Assembly: GCF_001591145.1 (NCBI RefSeq)
Contig: NZ_BCUF01000002.1
Location: forward strand, 158,629 to 222,628
Reading direction: 5' to 3'
DNA: 64,000 nucleotides
Source of the DNA: Vibrio harveyi NBRC 15634 = ATCC 14126 = KCTC 12724
GTDB taxonomy: Bacteria; Pseudomonadota; Gammaproteobacteria; Enterobacterales; Vibrionaceae
This document shows, piece after piece, positions 54,735 through 64,000 of this stretch. The translations under genes and the position numbers were made by a program. How positions within the stretch are numbered: position 1 is the stretch's first letter; every line of letters starts with the position of its first letter. Under the pieces are notes generated by a model. That model had not been told where the DNA came from. It was given only the letters and a program-made list of their open reading frames with translations, and ran no database searches.

Positions 54735-55058
54735 ATGTTTGAATACACTTTATATGAAGATCTCGCCAGCGAAGTGGATATCCCCAAAGCCGGTATCACG
54801 AGTTGCCCTGTGTACAAAAGTGAGCGTTTGCGAGGTGTTATCTTCGGGTTCGCCGAAGGTGAAGAAATGAGTGAACATACTGCAGCAGTACCAGCGATTG
54901 CACAAATACTCGAAGGAGAATGTACGTTCACGTTAGAAGAAGAGGCGAAGGAACTAAAAGCTGGCGCTTGGTTGCTAATGGACGCGCATTTGCCTCACAG
55001 CATTATCGCGAAAACGCCATTGAAGCTGATGCTGTACCTGTTGCGCGAGCCTAAGTAA
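54735..55058 (+). CDS. Small cupin-fold protein
   Basis: A 107-residue single-domain cupin. The pattern VIFGFAEGEEMSEHTAA ... ILEGECTFTLEEEAKELKAG ... PHSI is the cupin core; metal-ligand candidates are Glu and His in MSEHTA and the later His in PHSI. A role in binding metal, or sensing a small ligand, is possible. Three base pairs after the methyltransferase; last gene of the operon. Confidence 0.9.
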   Translation: MFEYTLYEDLASEVDIPKAGITSCPVYKSERLRGVIFGFAEGEEMSEHTAAVPAIAQILEGECTFTLEEEAKELKAGAWLLMDAHLPHSIIAKTPLKLMLYLLREPK

Positions 55059-55121
55059 TGTTCAAATAAGGTACGCCATCATTAAAACCAAATTGTTAGT
55101 TTACTAGGGCAACAGTATTTG

Positions 55122-55157
55122 GCAGCCTCAATAGCGATATTGAGGCTGTTTTCTTTC
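55122..55157 (+). terminator. Terminator of the peptide-methyltransferase-cupin operon
   Basis: A stem GCAGCCTCAATA/TATTGAGGCTGT followed by TTTCTTTC. Confidence 0.85.
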
Positions 55158-55264
55158 TGTTTCATTATTCGCCATTGTGCGTCCCAAAAGCCAGGCACGC
55201 ATTTGCGCTCTGGTGTGCCATTCTTAAGCTGACTTTCTCGGTTTTTATCTTGATAGGAAAGGGT

Positions 55265-55741
55265 ATGAAGGAATACGCGCCGCAGTACAGCAAAAAAGAA
55301 AAGATCATCAGAGTCGCTATCGCTGGCGTATTTTGCGTTCTAGTTGGCGTGCTGTTTAAGCTTGAGGGGGAGCCTTTGTTGCAAGCCGTCGCCGAAGCGC
55401 CCGAATGCTACGAAGTGTTTGGTATGCAGGGCTTAGAACTTCTGGTTCACATACTGTTCTTTTGGATGCCACTGTCCGTGTTTTTACTTGCTGCGGTATT
55501 GATGTTGCCACTTGGCGTACGTGGTTTGATCGAAGGTCAGTTTCCACCTAAAGGTGTGAAGGTATTCAGACCCACTGTGATTCAACGCGGCAAGCTCGGT
55601 ACGTTCAAATCCCTTATTCATCTCTTGTTCCCCTTATTGTGCTTTGGCTTTGTCGTGTGGGGCAATGTTCAAATTGAACCCATGATGGAGATCTTCCAAC
55701 CAAAACAAGGGGAAACAACTTGTATTGACAGAAGTTCTTGA
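55265..55741 (+). CDS. Conserved membrane protein, 158 residues
   Basis: An unrecognised membrane protein. Three hydrophobic segments are visible: IIRVAIAGVFCVLVGVLF, LLVHILFFWMPLSVFLLAAV and LIHLLFPLLCFGFVVWG. The ends are basic at the N-terminus (KEYAPQYSKKEK) and acidic to neutral at the C-terminus. AGGAAAGGG precedes ATG 55265. It is a single gene between a terminator and the chemoreceptor gene. Confidence 0.7.
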   Translation: MKEYAPQYSKKEKIIRVAIAGVFCVLVGVLFKLEGEPLLQAVAEAPECYEVFGMQGLELLVHILFFWMPLSVFLLAAVLMLPLGVRGLIEGQFPPKGVKVFRPTVIQRGKLGTFKSLIHLLFPLLCFGFVVWGNVQIEPMMEIFQPKQGETTCIDRSS

Positions 55742-55924
55742 TGTGTCTTTGTGACCTTGGTCTCTTATAGATAAGCCAATAAATTCAATTATTTGTTGAA
55801 TCTAAAATATTAGTCGTAAAGATAAAAATTATTATAATACGTTGCACTGTATATGAAATTACTTGTGCTTTCTCTTTGTTATAATTGGGCGCGATTTGAA
55901 CAATATAACAAAAGGTATCTATTC

Positions 55925-57562
55925 ATGTTCAGCAACCTCTCTATCAAGCAAAAGATAGTTCTCCCTCTATCTTTGATGATTGTATTACTGACTTTAAGCT
56001 CAGTATTGAATGTTCTCACGATGTGGAAACAAACCGAGCTTAGCGACACGCTTAACGAGCAGGTTACCCCAAGCCTTTTTACCATTGAAGATGCGTATCG
56101 CGACCTTTATCAAGCGACGTCAGCGATTCAAGGTTTAGCTCTGGCGCAGTCTCAAGCGGAAATTGACCACCATCTATTTGAATACAAAGACAACGCATAC
56201 AAAGCTCTGCCACGTATGAAAAAAGTCATGTCACTGTCCGATGCGGGGGTAATGCCTCGCAGTCATGGTAGCGAGGTGCAGAAGCTAGTATCAACAGGTG
56301 AGAAATGGCTGCAAAGCTATGAAACCATGATCAGCAAGCCACAATCGCAGTGGGTAAGTTATTACGAGTCAAACAAAGCGGAATTTGAACACCAATTTGG
56401 TGCGGTACGTGAGCAACTAAATGTGGTGAAAGATGCGATTGAAGCGAAACAAAAGACGCTAAAAACGGATATCGCAGCAGCGGCGCTCCGTGCAGAACTT
56501 ATTCTTGAAGCAGGCATCGCAATCGTAATTATCGCAGCGCTTGGTATGGTGGTATTACTGCTAAAAACTGTTGTGAAGCCAATCAACGACATCAAAGAAG
56601 CAATGGTGCAAATTGCGTCTGGAGAAGGGGATTTGAGCCAACGTATTAGCATCAACTCGCAAGATGAAATTGGTCAACTTGCCGGTGGCTTCAACCAGTT
56701 CGTGACTAAAATTCAAGCGACAGTGTCACAAGTCGTCGAAAGCGCAAACACATTGCGTCAGGAAATGAACAACCTGAATTCGTTGACCTCAACCATTGCA
56801 GATTCAACAGTTCACCAACAACGTGATAGCGAAGCTGTTGCCGCAGCAGTTCATGAAATGCAAGTGACCAGTCGCAACGTAAGCGACAGCGCAACAGAAG
56901 CCGCTTTGGCAAGCCAAACAGCGAACGAAGAGCTGTCGAATACCAATGTGATTTTGGAGCAAACAGTCGCAGCGATTCGTGATCTTGCGGGTGAGATTGA
57001 AAGTGCAAGCCAAGTTATCAATACACTAGATAATGACGTAAGCAACATTGCTTCGGTATTGGACGTTATCCGTGGCATTGCAGAACAGACCAACTTGTTG
57101 GCATTGAACGCGGCGATTGAAGCGGCGCGTGCTGGTGAGCAAGGTCGTGGTTTTGCTGTCGTGGCAGATGAAGTTCGTTCCCTAGCGAGCCGCACGCAAA
57201 AGAGCACGGGCGAGATTCAATCGATGATTGAGAAGCTGCAAGCAGGCGCTGCTCAGGCGGTGGAAGTGATGCAGGGCAGTAAAACCAGCAGCGAAGACAC
57301 CATTCAATCGGCAGGTTTGGCGACAGAATCTTTGGCTGAAATCCTTAACGCGATCGCACGTATGAACGAGATGAACACGCACATTGCGACAGCAGCAGGT
57401 CAACAAAGCTCAGTAAGTGATGAAGTGAACAGCAACGTTCAAGGTATCGCAGACAGCAGCACGTCGATTGTTGATGTGGTGAGCCAAGCGCAACAGTCAC
57501 TGTCTATGCTGTCAGAACAGACGCAACAGTTAGACAAGCAAGTCAGTCAGTTCCGCGTTTAA
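55925..57562 (+). CDS. Methyl-accepting chemotaxis protein
   Basis: A 545-residue chemoreceptor. First helix at about residues 11-33, a four-helix-bundle periplasmic domain (about 35-195), second helix ([20 protein letters not shown], about 198-218), a HAMP domain, then the long cytoplasmic coiled coil. The hairpin tip [20 protein letters not shown] is followed by [19 protein letters not shown]. It lacks the C-terminal pentapeptide for CheR/CheB tethering (ends QFRV). The start is put at ATG 55925 because the membrane helix follows directly. The ligand is unknown. Confidence 0.93.
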   Translation: MFSNLSIKQKIVLPLSLMIVLLTLSSVLNVLTMWKQTELSDTLNEQVTPSLFTIEDAYRDLYQATSAIQGLALAQSQAEIDHHLFEYKDNAYKALPRMKKVMSLSDAGVMPRSHGSEVQKLVSTGEKWLQSYETMISKPQSQWVSYYESNKAEFEHQFGAVREQLNVVKDAIEAKQKTLKTDIAAAALRAELILEAGIAIVIIAALGMVVLLLKTVVKPINDIKEAMVQIASGEGDLSQRISINSQDEIGQLAGGFNQFVTKIQATVSQVVESANTLRQEMNNLNSLTSTIADSTVHQQRDSEAVAAAVHEMQVTSRNVSDSATEAALASQTANEELSNTNVILEQTVAAIRDLAGEIESASQVINTLDNDVSNIASVLDVIRGIAEQTNLLALNAAIEAARAGEQGRGFAVVADEVRSLASRTQKSTGEIQSMIEKLQAGAAQAVEVMQGSKTSSEDTIQSAGLATESLAEILNAIARMNEMNTHIATAAGQQSSVSDEVNSNVQGIADSSTSIVDVVSQAQQSLSMLSEQTQQLDKQVSQFRV

Positions 57563-57583
57563 TCAAGTGGAAGATTAGGTAAC

Positions 57584-57612
57584 TCAAAGCCCCTTTAGTT
57601 TGGGGCTTTTTT
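57584..57612 (+). terminator. Terminator after the chemoreceptor gene
   Basis: A stem AAAGCCCC/GGGGCTTTTTT around TTTAGTTT. Confidence 0.85.
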
Positions 57613-57640
57613 GTCTTTAGGTGTTTGAATCCACACCATT

Positions 57641-57903
57641 ATGCGGGGGGCGGGAACTCTCTATTCATTATTGAAACTGGTGTCTGGCGATGTGCATTTC
57701 TCGCTTTCTTCCTACGAGCCGCCGACATCGGAACAAAATATTTATCGTAAGGTCGTGGCTAAACGAGACTTCCGTTTATTAATGAGTAGAAGTTGTGGAT
57801 TGAAGAAGGTGTGGGGCATAGTGCGCCGATATTTGATTCCCAGAAGTATGTTCCTCACGTGATGGCGTTTCTTAACAAACACTTTCCTGTTGTTTCGAAA
57901 TAA
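57641..57903 (+). pseudogene. Remnant scar: LysR-like and alpha/beta-hydrolase-like fragments
   Basis: No intact gene lies here. The frame from 57641 gives about 50 residues (GDVHFSLSSYEPPTSE, VAKRDFRLLMSRS) that recall the effector-binding part of LysR regulators. Then it runs into nonsense. From 57790, in another frame, 37 codons read KLWIEEGVGHSAPIFDSQKY and PHVMAFLNKHFP, ending at 57903. This looks like the C-terminal catalytic-His region (GxGHS) of an alpha/beta hydrolase. Both are fragments, suggesting a deletion that joined two broken genes. Weak by-eye similarity; hydrolase part is the more convincing. Confidence 0.5.
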
Positions 57904-57905
57904 AA

Positions 57906-57940
57906 GAAAACCGAGCTGAAATTATTCAGCTCGGTTTTTA
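57906..57940. terminator. Bidirectional terminator before the ToxR-like pair
   Basis: A stem AAACCGAGCTG/CAGCTCGGTTT with T-rich flanks on the right and A-rich on the left, 26 bp after the end of the minus-strand gene. Confidence 0.85.
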
Positions 57941-57965
57941 TGCTCTAACTGCGACTACAATCGTC

Positions 57966-58388
57966 TTAATAAAAGCATCTAAATCCCATGTTTTTTAGGG
58001 TTCGCTCCGCTCTGCCAAAAAAGAGCAAACTGCATTGTTCATCTAGATAGTAGATACGATTGTGGCGCATGGTCACTGGCTTTTCGTAACTCAATACAAT
58101 GTATTCGTTTCCCTTAGACTTTGAATATTCATATTGATAGTCAAGCGCTTGGAAGTCTGTCACAGCACCACCGATCGGTGAGTAATGATTCCGAGTCTCA
58201 ATGTGATCTTTGTAGAGTTCAGTATAGGTCGTCCACCTATATTGCATCGCTTCTACCTTGCCAAACAGTTGAACTTTTGACCGGTGTGCCGTGAACAAGA
58301 GAATGCCGTTGAACACAACCAATGCTATCAATACTTTGTATTTATGGGCATTGAAGTAGAAGCTGATCTTTGTGATAAATGCATTCAT
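57966..58388 (-). CDS. ToxS/VtrC-like membrane-anchored partner protein
   Basis: A 140-residue protein with an N-terminal membrane helix (KVLIALVVFNGILLFTAH, about residues 18-35) and a periplasmic domain of about 105 residues. It holds two cysteines late in the sequence (DEQCSLLFF and GFRCFY). It starts inside the end of the ToxR-like gene (47-bp overlap). Partner proteins such as ToxS and VtrC have this layout and form periplasmic heterodimers with their ToxR-like mates. No sequence identity to either can be claimed by eye; the call rests on topology and gene overlap. Confidence 0.6.
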   Translation of the reverse strand: MNAFITKISFYFNAHKYKVLIALVVFNGILLFTAHRSKVQLFGKVEAMQYRWTTYTELYKDHIETRNHYSPIGGAVTDFQALDYQYEYSKSKGNEYIVLSYEKPVTMRHNRIYYLDEQCSLLFFGRAERTLKNMGFRCFY

Positions 58389-58986
58389 GGTTGTTAATTG
58401 TCACTATCGTTTTTCCGTCATCGGAACGCTTTATTTCTGGGTAAGCTTTGGCTCTTAGTACTTGTTCAAAGTCGTGCTTGTAATACAGCGCTTTCGCCGT
58501 TTCATAAAGGTTGAAGACTGTTAGCATGAGCAATGCTGTGAGTAGAAGGCTCCATAAACCTTGGCTTTGACCCGTTTTGATAACACTCATTGGAGGCGTT
58601 TTTGGCTTTGGCTCAATTATTGGCTCAGAAACGAGCTTTTCTTGCTCAGCAACATCGAAGTTTAATGCATAGCCAACACCAGGAGTGTTTATGAGAATCG
58701 CTTTGTCGTCATCTTCTAGTGTGCGTCGAGTGCGATTGATCAGCTGCGGCAAGCTCTCTTGTGAGATATGCTCATAACCCCAAACCTGTTGAATAATCTC
58801 TTTATTGCTGATCGTGTTTGGATGCGCATCAACGAGGCAGTTCAATAATGCTTTTTGTTTATTGGTGAGCTTAATTGTGTCTTGCTCTTCTGTTTTGCCA
58901 CTCAAAAGGGAGGGCAGTAAATAGTGAGTCGTCCTGTCCCATGTGAATTTCCCTAATACTATTCTATTGTTGTTTTTCATAACCAA
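58342..58986 (-). CDS. ToxR-like transmembrane transcription regulator
   Basis: A 214-residue membrane regulator. The N-terminal winged helix of the OmpR/ToxR kind covers about 25-110 (LTNKQKALLNCLVDAHPNTI, then VWGYEHISQESLPQLINRTR and GVGYAL). A cytoplasmic linker and a membrane helix (LWSLLLTALLMLTVFNLY, about 147-165) follow, then a short periplasmic end with a cysteine pair (HECIYHK and LLQCP). Such ToxR-like proteins sense bile, pH or membrane signals. It is divergent from an RND pump operon. Starts at ATG 58986 or 58980. Confidence 0.85.
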   Translation of the reverse strand: MVMKNNNRIVLGKFTWDRTTHYLLPSLLSGKTEEQDTIKLTNKQKALLNCLVDAHPNTISNKEIIQQVWGYEHISQESLPQLINRTRRTLEDDDKAILINTPGVGYALNFDVAEQEKLVSEPIIEPKPKTPPMSVIKTGQSQGLWSLLLTALLMLTVFNLYETAKALYYKHDFEQVLRAKAYPEIKRSDDGKTIVTINNHECIYHKDQLLLQCP

Positions 58987-59478
58987 CTTATTTCGTATTT
59001 CAGGCTGTTTTAGGGGAGCGAATTATAGGGAAGTGAAGAAGGAAATCAACGTCTATATTTGAAAATTAATTACGCAAAGCGAAGGTTAAATGTTCAATTT
59101 ATGATTCAATGTTAATCAGTTGTAAATGAAATTCAATGCCATTTTGTTATCATTTCAGTTTATGCTCTGCTTATATTAATTTCTCTCCAATATGATTTTT
59201 TGTTGACTTTCTTTGTCACGAATTCTCTGGTTTTGTCTACTCTTTTCTCCTGTTTTTCTTAAGAAAAATCCAATTTCAATTGCTCACAGAAAATTTATTT
59301 TTCCAATAGAAAAGCGCTCAAATTGAGAGATCAATAACAGCTTTAGAACAAACATTTTTGTCTATCGTAAAGAGCGGTAAATTTTGTTGTATGTACAACA
59401 TTGAGTAATTATCATCCCGACTAATATTTGCTGACTTTTTATTGAGTCACGTTTTTTAGTTAGGAAGAGAGAATTTTC
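58987..59478. promoter_or_regulatory. Divergent promoter region of the ToxR-like gene and the RND pump
   Basis: 492 bases, AT-rich, no gene. It holds a clear palindrome (59385-59400) 79 bp before the pump genes. ToxR-like proteins often act on AT-rich upstream DNA, so control of the pump by its divergent neighbour is plausible. Confidence 0.5.
59385..59400. promoter_or_regulatory. Palindromic putative operator of the RND pump
   Basis: TGTTGTATGTACAACA consists of perfect 7-bp arms around a TG centre, in the promoter region of the pump genes. It is typical of a repressor site, for example TetR-family. No TetR gene is in the window. Confidence 0.55.
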
Positions 59479-60615
59479 ATGACACGTAGAACCACGCTAT
59501 CGCTCTTGATTGCGTCGAGCCTATTATTGGTCGGGTGTGAACAGAGCCAAGAAGGACAAGCACAAGGTGGTCCAGCGCCGACACCAGAAGTGACGGTAAT
59601 GACGGTTGAACCGGTTCGCCAAGCGTTAACGGTAGAATTGCCTGGTCGTAGCCGAGCGTTTAAAGAGGCAGAAGTTCGCCCACAGGTCACGGGTATTATT
59701 TCTGAGCGCAATTTTGAAGAGGGTGGTGTGGTTGAGAAAGGTCAATCGCTTTACCAGATCGACGATTCTACGTTCCAAGCAGACCTATTAAGTGCAGAAG
59801 CGGAATTGATCCGTGCTCAAGCTTCGGAAGAATCGACGTACTCAACAGTTCGTCGTTACCGCGCGTTGATTACGAAGAAATCGATCAGCCAACAAGATCT
59901 CGATGAAGCAGAAGCAGCGTACAAAGAAGCGAAAGCGCAAGTGTTGGTAGCGAAAGCGAAGATCAATACAGCGAAGATCAATCTTTCTTACGCACAAGTG
60001 AAAGCGCCAATCAGCGGTGTGATCAGCAAGTCTAACGTAACGGCGGGTGCGCTAGTAACGGCAAACCAAGCGGCGACGCTAACGACTATCCAACAGCTAG
60101 ACCCAATCAATGTTGATATCGTGCAATCTTCTGCTCAGCTACTCCGTTTGAAAGCAGCGATGTCACAAGGTCACTTGCAAAAAGACGAATCCGCTCAAGT
60201 AACACTAACGCTTGAAGACGGTTCGACGTATGCGCATAAAGGTATTATGAAGTTTACCGAAGTGAATGTAGATGAAAGTACTGGCAGCGTAACGCTACGT
60301 GCAGAATTCGCGAACCCAGATGGCTTATTGCTACCGGGTATGTTTGTGCGCGCAACGGTAACAGTAGGTGTGGACCCAGTGGCGATTCTTATCCCGCAGA
60401 ACACAGTTACGCGTGACGCAACGGGCAAAGCCTCAGTAATGACAGTGGGTGCGGACAACAAGGTAACAATAACTCCGGTAACAACGGCGGAGTCTATTGG
60501 TAACCAGTGGCGTATCACTGACGGTCTGAAAGTGGGTGATAAAGTCATCACAACCGGTCTACAGATGATCCAACCGGGTAGTCCAGTAACTATTCAATCA
60601 GGTGAGCAGGCTTAA
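59479..60615 (+). CDS. RND efflux periplasmic adaptor (AcrA-like lipoprotein)
   Basis: A 378-residue membrane-fusion lipoprotein. Lipobox LLVGC near residue 20, a barrel-sandwich (lipoyl) domain ([20 protein letters not shown], later [20 protein letters not shown]), an alpha-hairpin, and a beta-barrel with [10 protein letters not shown]. It links the inner-membrane pump to an outer-membrane TolC-type channel that is not encoded here. Two base pairs from the pump gene. Confidence 0.95.
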   Translation: MTRRTTLSLLIASSLLLVGCEQSQEGQAQGGPAPTPEVTVMTVEPVRQALTVELPGRSRAFKEAEVRPQVTGIISERNFEEGGVVEKGQSLYQIDDSTFQADLLSAEAELIRAQASEESTYSTVRRYRALITKKSISQQDLDEAEAAYKEAKAQVLVAKAKINTAKINLSYAQVKAPISGVISKSNVTAGALVTANQAATLTTIQQLDPINVDIVQSSAQLLRLKAAMSQGHLQKDESAQVTLTLEDGSTYAHKGIMKFTEVNVDESTGSVTLRAEFANPDGLLLPGMFVRATVTVGVDPVAILIPQNTVTRDATGKASVMTVGADNKVTITPVTTAESIGNQWRITDGLKVGDKVITTGLQMIQPGSPVTIQSGEQA

Positions 60616-60617
60616 TC

Positions 60618-63600
60618 ATGGCACGATTCTTTATCGATCGTCCGGTATTTGCTTGGGTACTTGCGATTCTGACTATGTTGGCGGGCGTAATGTCTTTGTT
60701 CAACTTGCCAGTTTCTCAATATCCAACGATTTCACCGACCACGATCTCAATCAGTGCTCGTTACCCTGGTGCTTCTGCGAAAACCGTAGAAGACTCAGTA
60801 ACTCAGGTTATCGAGCAAAACATGACGGGTCTGGACTACCTGCGTTACCTAAACTCAAGCAGTGATGCGTTTGGTAATGCCACCATCACGCTGACGTTTG
60901 ATAGTGAAGCCGATCCAGATATCGCGCAAGTTCAGGTGCAGAATAAACTGCAATTGGCGATGACGTCGCTTCCGATGGAAGTACAAAGCCAAGGTATCGT
61001 TGTAAATAAATCTAACACCTCATTCTTGATGGTTGTGGCGGTTTACTCTGAAGACCCGGACTTTACAGAAAACGACATCGGTGACTTTGTTGTTACCAAT
61101 ATTCAAGATCCGATCAGCCGTGTAACGGGCGTAGGTCAAGTGCAAGCGTTTGGTTCTCAATACGCAATGCGTGTTTGGCTAGACCCATTCAAACTGACTC
61201 AGTTCAACCTTACTGCAATCGACGTCGCGAACGCTATTCGTGAACAGAACGCACAGGTTTCTTCTGGTCAGTTGGGTGCAGCGCCTGCGCAAAAAGGTCA
61301 GTTGCTTAACGCAACGATTTCTTCAGCAAGCCGTCTAACCAGTGTGGCTGAATTCAGAAACATCATTCTGAAATCAGAAGCGAACGGTTCGAACGTTTAC
61401 CTGAAAGACGTGGCACGTGTTGAGCGCGGCGCAGAAAGCTACGATATCAAAGGTCAGTACAACGGTTTCCCAGCGGCAGGTCTTGGTATCTCGTTAGGTA
61501 CCGGTGCGAACGCGCTAGAAACGGCAGAAGCAGTAAAAGAACGTCTTGGTCAGCTGAGTGCGACTTTCCCTGATGGCTTGAAGATCGCTTACCCGTTTGA
61601 GACAACGCCATTCGTTGATGCGTCGATCAAAGAGGTAATCAAGACACTGCTTGAAGCGATCGTGTTGGTATTCTTGATCATGTACCTGTTCTTGCAGAAC
61701 TTCCGTGCGACGATCATCCCAACGATTGCGGTTCCGGTGGTATTGCTGGGTACGTTTGCGATCCTTTACGCGACAGGCTTTAGTGTTAACACCTTAACCA
61801 TGTTTGCGATGGTTCTGGCAATCGGCTTGCTGGTGGACGATGCGATCGTTGTGGTAGAGAACGTGGAACGTGTAATGCACGAAGACGGTCTCGATCCAAA
61901 AGAAGCAACGAAGAAGTCAATGGGGCAGATCACTGGCGCACTAGTGGGTGTTGGTCTGACGCTGTCTGCGGTATTCGTACCGATGGCGTTCATGTCTGGC
62001 TCTACCGGTGTTATCTACCGTCAGTTCTCTATTACCATCGTAGCAGCGATGACGCTATCGGTATTGGTGGCGATCATTCTTACTCCGGCACTTTGTGCGA
62101 GTTTACTGAAGAAAGGCGATGCAGAATTTTCGGATAAGAAAGGCTTCTTTGGCTGGTTCAACCGTAAGTTTGATGCAGCAACAGCGGGTTACGAAGCGGG
62201 CGTAGCGAAAATGCTAAAACGCACCGGTCGTATGCTGCTGGTGTTCGCGGCAATGAGTGCCGGCGCAGGTTGGTTGTTCATGAACCTACCAACATCGTTC
62301 CTACCGGATGAAGACCAAGGTACCGTGTTCTCAATGGCAATCTTGCCACCGAACTCGACTCAAGAGCAGACTGAAAAGACGCTAGAAAAAGTCCGTAACT
62401 ACTTCCTTGAAGAAGAGAAAGACAACGTCGCGTCAGTGTTCTCGGTAGCGGGCTTCAGCTTCGCGGGTCAAGGTCAGAACATGGGTATGGCGTTTATCGG
62501 TCTGAAAGATTGGTCAGAGCGTGAAGCACCAGGTTCGGATGCGGCTTCGCTAACAGGTCGTGCGATGGGGTACTTCTCAACCATTAAAGAAGCAATGGTG
62601 TTTGCATTTGCGCCACCTGCGATTCAAGAGTTGGGTAACGCGACCGGTTTCGACTTCTACCTACAAGACTCAACCGGTAACGGTCATGAAGCGCTTGTAG
62701 CGGCTCAATACCAAATCCTAGGTATGGCAGCACAAAACCCGAAACTGGTGGGTGTGCGTCCAAACGGTCAGGCAGATGCGCCGATGTACCAAGTTCATAT
62801 CGACCACGTAAAATTGCGTGCGCTTGATGTGAGCATCAACGATGTAAACCAAATCCTAGCTTCGGCATGGGGTGGTGCGTACATCAACGATTACATCGAC
62901 CGCGGACGCGTGAAGAAGGTAATGGTACAGAGTGACGCAGAACACCGCATGCAGCCGAAAGATTTCGACTCGTGGTACGTGCGGAACTCACAGGGCGAAA
63001 TGGTGCCATTCTCGGCATTCGCAACGGGTGAGTGGACTTACGGTTCTCCGCTATTGCAACGCTTTAACGGTCTACCTGCGATGAACATCCAAGGTGGCGC
63101 GGCTCCGGGCGTAAGTACTGGTGAAGCGATGGCAGAAATTGAAGCCATGGTAGAAAAACTGCCTCCTGGCTTTACGGTGAACTGGAACGGCATCTCTTAC
63201 GAGGAACGTCTGTCTGGTAACCAAGCGCCAATGCTTTACGCGCTGTCGATTCTGGTTGTCTTCCTTGTACTAGCAGCACTGTACGAGAGCTGGTCAGTAC
63301 CATTCGCGGTTGTGCTTGTTGTACCTCTAGGTGTGCTAGGTGCGGTACTTGCAGTAATGACTCGCGGTATGGATAACGATGTCTTCTTCCAAGTTAGCTT
63401 GTTGACCACTGTTGGTCTGGCAACGAAGAACGCGATCCTTATCGTGGAGTTTGCGAAGGAATACTACGAGAAAGGCGCGGGCTTGATTGAAGCAACGCTG
63501 CACGCGGTGCGTGTTCGTCTCCGTCCTATCATCATGACCTCGCTTGCGTTTGGTCTGGGTGTAGTGCCACTAGCGATCAGTGCGGGCGTAGGCTCTGCGG

Positions 63601-63779
63601 GTCAAAACGCGGTAGGTACAGGTGTACTTGGCGGTATGGTAAGTGCGACCTTGCTTGGTATCTTCTTCGTGCCTGTGTTCTTCGTTGTGGTTGAGCGTTT
63701 GTTCGACCGCCGCGCAAGAAAAGAGGCTCAAAAAGAGCAAGTGGAATCTACTTCACAACCAACGGCAAGCCAAGAGTAG
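60618..63779 (+). CDS. RND efflux pump of the AcrB/HAE1 type
   Basis: A 1053-residue pump, close in length to AcrB (1049). [20 protein letters not shown] at the start, the proton-relay aspartates in [15 protein letters not shown] (helix 4), [16 protein letters not shown] porter motif, and the C-terminal half with [12 protein letters not shown] are typical. Twelve membrane helices and two large periplasmic loops. It exports hydrophobic compounds such as bile salts, dyes and antibiotics in trimeric form. It belongs with the Vibrio Vme pumps; which one cannot be said by eye. Confidence 0.95.
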   Translation: MARFFIDRPVFAWVLAILTMLAGVMSLFNLPVSQYPTISPTTISISARYPGASAKTVEDSVTQVIEQNMTGLDYLRYLNSSSDAFGNATITLTFDSEADPDIAQVQVQNKLQLAMTSLPMEVQSQGIVVNKSNTSFLMVVAVYSEDPDFTENDIGDFVVTNIQDPISRVTGVGQVQAFGSQYAMRVWLDPFKLTQFNLTAIDVANAIREQNAQVSSGQLGAAPAQKGQLLNATISSASRLTSVAEFRNIILKSEANGSNVYLKDVARVERGAESYDIKGQYNGFPAAGLGISLGTGANALETAEAVKERLGQLSATFPDGLKIAYPFETTPFVDASIKEVIKTLLEAIVLVFLIMYLFLQNFRATIIPTIAVPVVLLGTFAILYATGFSVNTLTMFAMVLAIGLLVDDAIVVVENVERVMHEDGLDPKEATKKSMGQITGALVGVGLTLSAVFVPMAFMSGSTGVIYRQFSITIVAAMTLSVLVAIILTPALCASLLKKGDAEFSDKKGFFGWFNRKFDAATAGYEAGVAKMLKRTGRMLLVFAAMSAGAGWLFMNLPTSFLPDEDQGTVFSMAILPPNSTQEQTEKTLEKVRNYFLEEEKDNVASVFSVAGFSFAGQGQNMGMAFIGLKDWSEREAPGSDAASLTGRAMGYFSTIKEAMVFAFAPPAIQELGNATGFDFYLQDSTGNGHEALVAAQYQILGMAAQNPKLVGVRPNGQADAPMYQVHIDHVKLRALDVSINDVNQILASAWGGAYINDYIDRGRVKKVMVQSDAEHRMQPKDFDSWYVRNSQGEMVPFSAFATGEWTYGSPLLQRFNGLPAMNIQGGAAPGVSTGEAMAEIEAMVEKLPPGFTVNWNGISYEERLSGNQAPMLYALSILVVFLVLAALYESWSVPFAVVLVVPLGVLGAVLAVMTRGMDNDVFFQVSLLTTVGLATKNAILIVEFAKEYYEKGAGLIEATLHAVRVRLRPIIMTSLAFGLGVVPLAISAGVGSAGQNAVGTGVLGGMVSATLLGIFFVPVFFVVVERLFDRRARKEAQKEQVESTSQPTASQE

Positions 63780-63825
63780 GACTTAGCGCTAAAGACTAAG
63801 TTATACTATTGCTAATAAGTACAAG

Positions 63826-63852
63826 AAAAGGGCGCTTCGGCGTCCTTTATTT
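63826..63852 (+). terminator. Terminator after the RND pump operon
   Basis: A stem AAAAGGGCGC/GCGTCCTTT with a TTCG tetraloop and a T-rich tail. Confidence 0.75.
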
Positions 63853-64000
63853 TTGGATTCAATTGGATAGTTTGGTTTAATTTTTACGTCATTCTGAACA
63901 GCGAGGGACGAGCGTGATTCATAATCTGCTCACCGAGAGCCTTAGCTTGACGTGAAATATTGAGTGAGAGCGTGTGGCAATTAGATTCCTGATCTCGCCC
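63853..64000. other. Right-edge non-coding stretch
   Basis: About 150 bases with no supported feature before the window ends. Confidence 0.4.

Overview
The window is a chromosomal segment of a Vibrio of the Harveyi group (V. parahaemolyticus / V. alginolyticus / V. harveyi relatives). The placement rests on a complete type III secretion system of the Vibrio T3SS1 (Ysc/Psc-like) type, with the exsE-exsC-exsB-exsA-exsD regulatory block, a full-length VopQ effector, Vibrio ERIC-like intergenic repeats, and a sucrose PTS operon. The operon argues against a typical sucrose-negative V. parahaemolyticus. The exact species cannot be fixed by eye.

Layout. 1-4 kb: the start of a YecA-like gene on the left edge, a LuxQ-like hybrid sensor kinase, an ERIC-like repeat, the alanine exporter alaE and tRNA-Ser(GGA). 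4-7 kb: regulatory genes exsE and exsC (minus strand), then exsB (pilotin) and exsA (AraC activator). 7-15.6 kb: exsD and vscBCDEFGHIJKL, encoding the outer ring, needle, inner ring and sorting platform. 15.7-23.2 kb: three chaperone-effector cassettes. The first holds a 963-residue putative ADP-ribosyltransferase where VopS (Fic) is expected from the V. parahaemolyticus order. The second holds a VopR-like Cys-His-Asp enzyme broken by a frameshift exactly at its presumed catalytic histidine. The third holds VopQ. 23.3-30.4 kb, minus strand: vscNOPQRSTU (ATPase, stalk, needle ruler, C ring, export gate). 30.6-40.6 kb, plus strand: vopN-tyeA-sycN-vscX-vscY-vcrD-vcrR-vcrG-vcrV-vcrH-vopB-vopD (gatekeeper, export gate, tip, translocon).

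40.6-64 kb is metabolic, stress and transport DNA. It holds a small membrane protein, a MerR regulator with a carboxymuconolactone-decarboxylase-like gene behind a 19-bp-spacer promoter, and the sucrose regulon (porin, ScrR, ScrA, ScrK, ScrB) with several ScrR-like operators. Next come a YjdM/PhnA protein, a haemin-binding protein and a TonB-dependent haem receptor with a Fur box. A Crp/Fnr regulator diverges from an operon of a 27-residue membrane peptide, a methyltransferase and a cupin; the space between has FNR-like and Fur-like boxes. Then come a chemoreceptor, a gene-remnant scar, an overlapping ToxR-like gene pair and an AcrAB-type RND pump.

How it works together: ExsE is secreted when the apparatus opens, freeing ExsC to titrate ExsD from ExsA. 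ExsA then drives the operons. ExsA-type sites (GnC, 6 nt, TGnnA, about 21 nt, -10) are readable before exsC, exsD, vopN, probably vscN, and before the novel ADP-ribosyltransferase cassette, which ties that effector to the same switch. The best candidates for new biology are the 963-residue effector and the frameshifted VopR-like gene.
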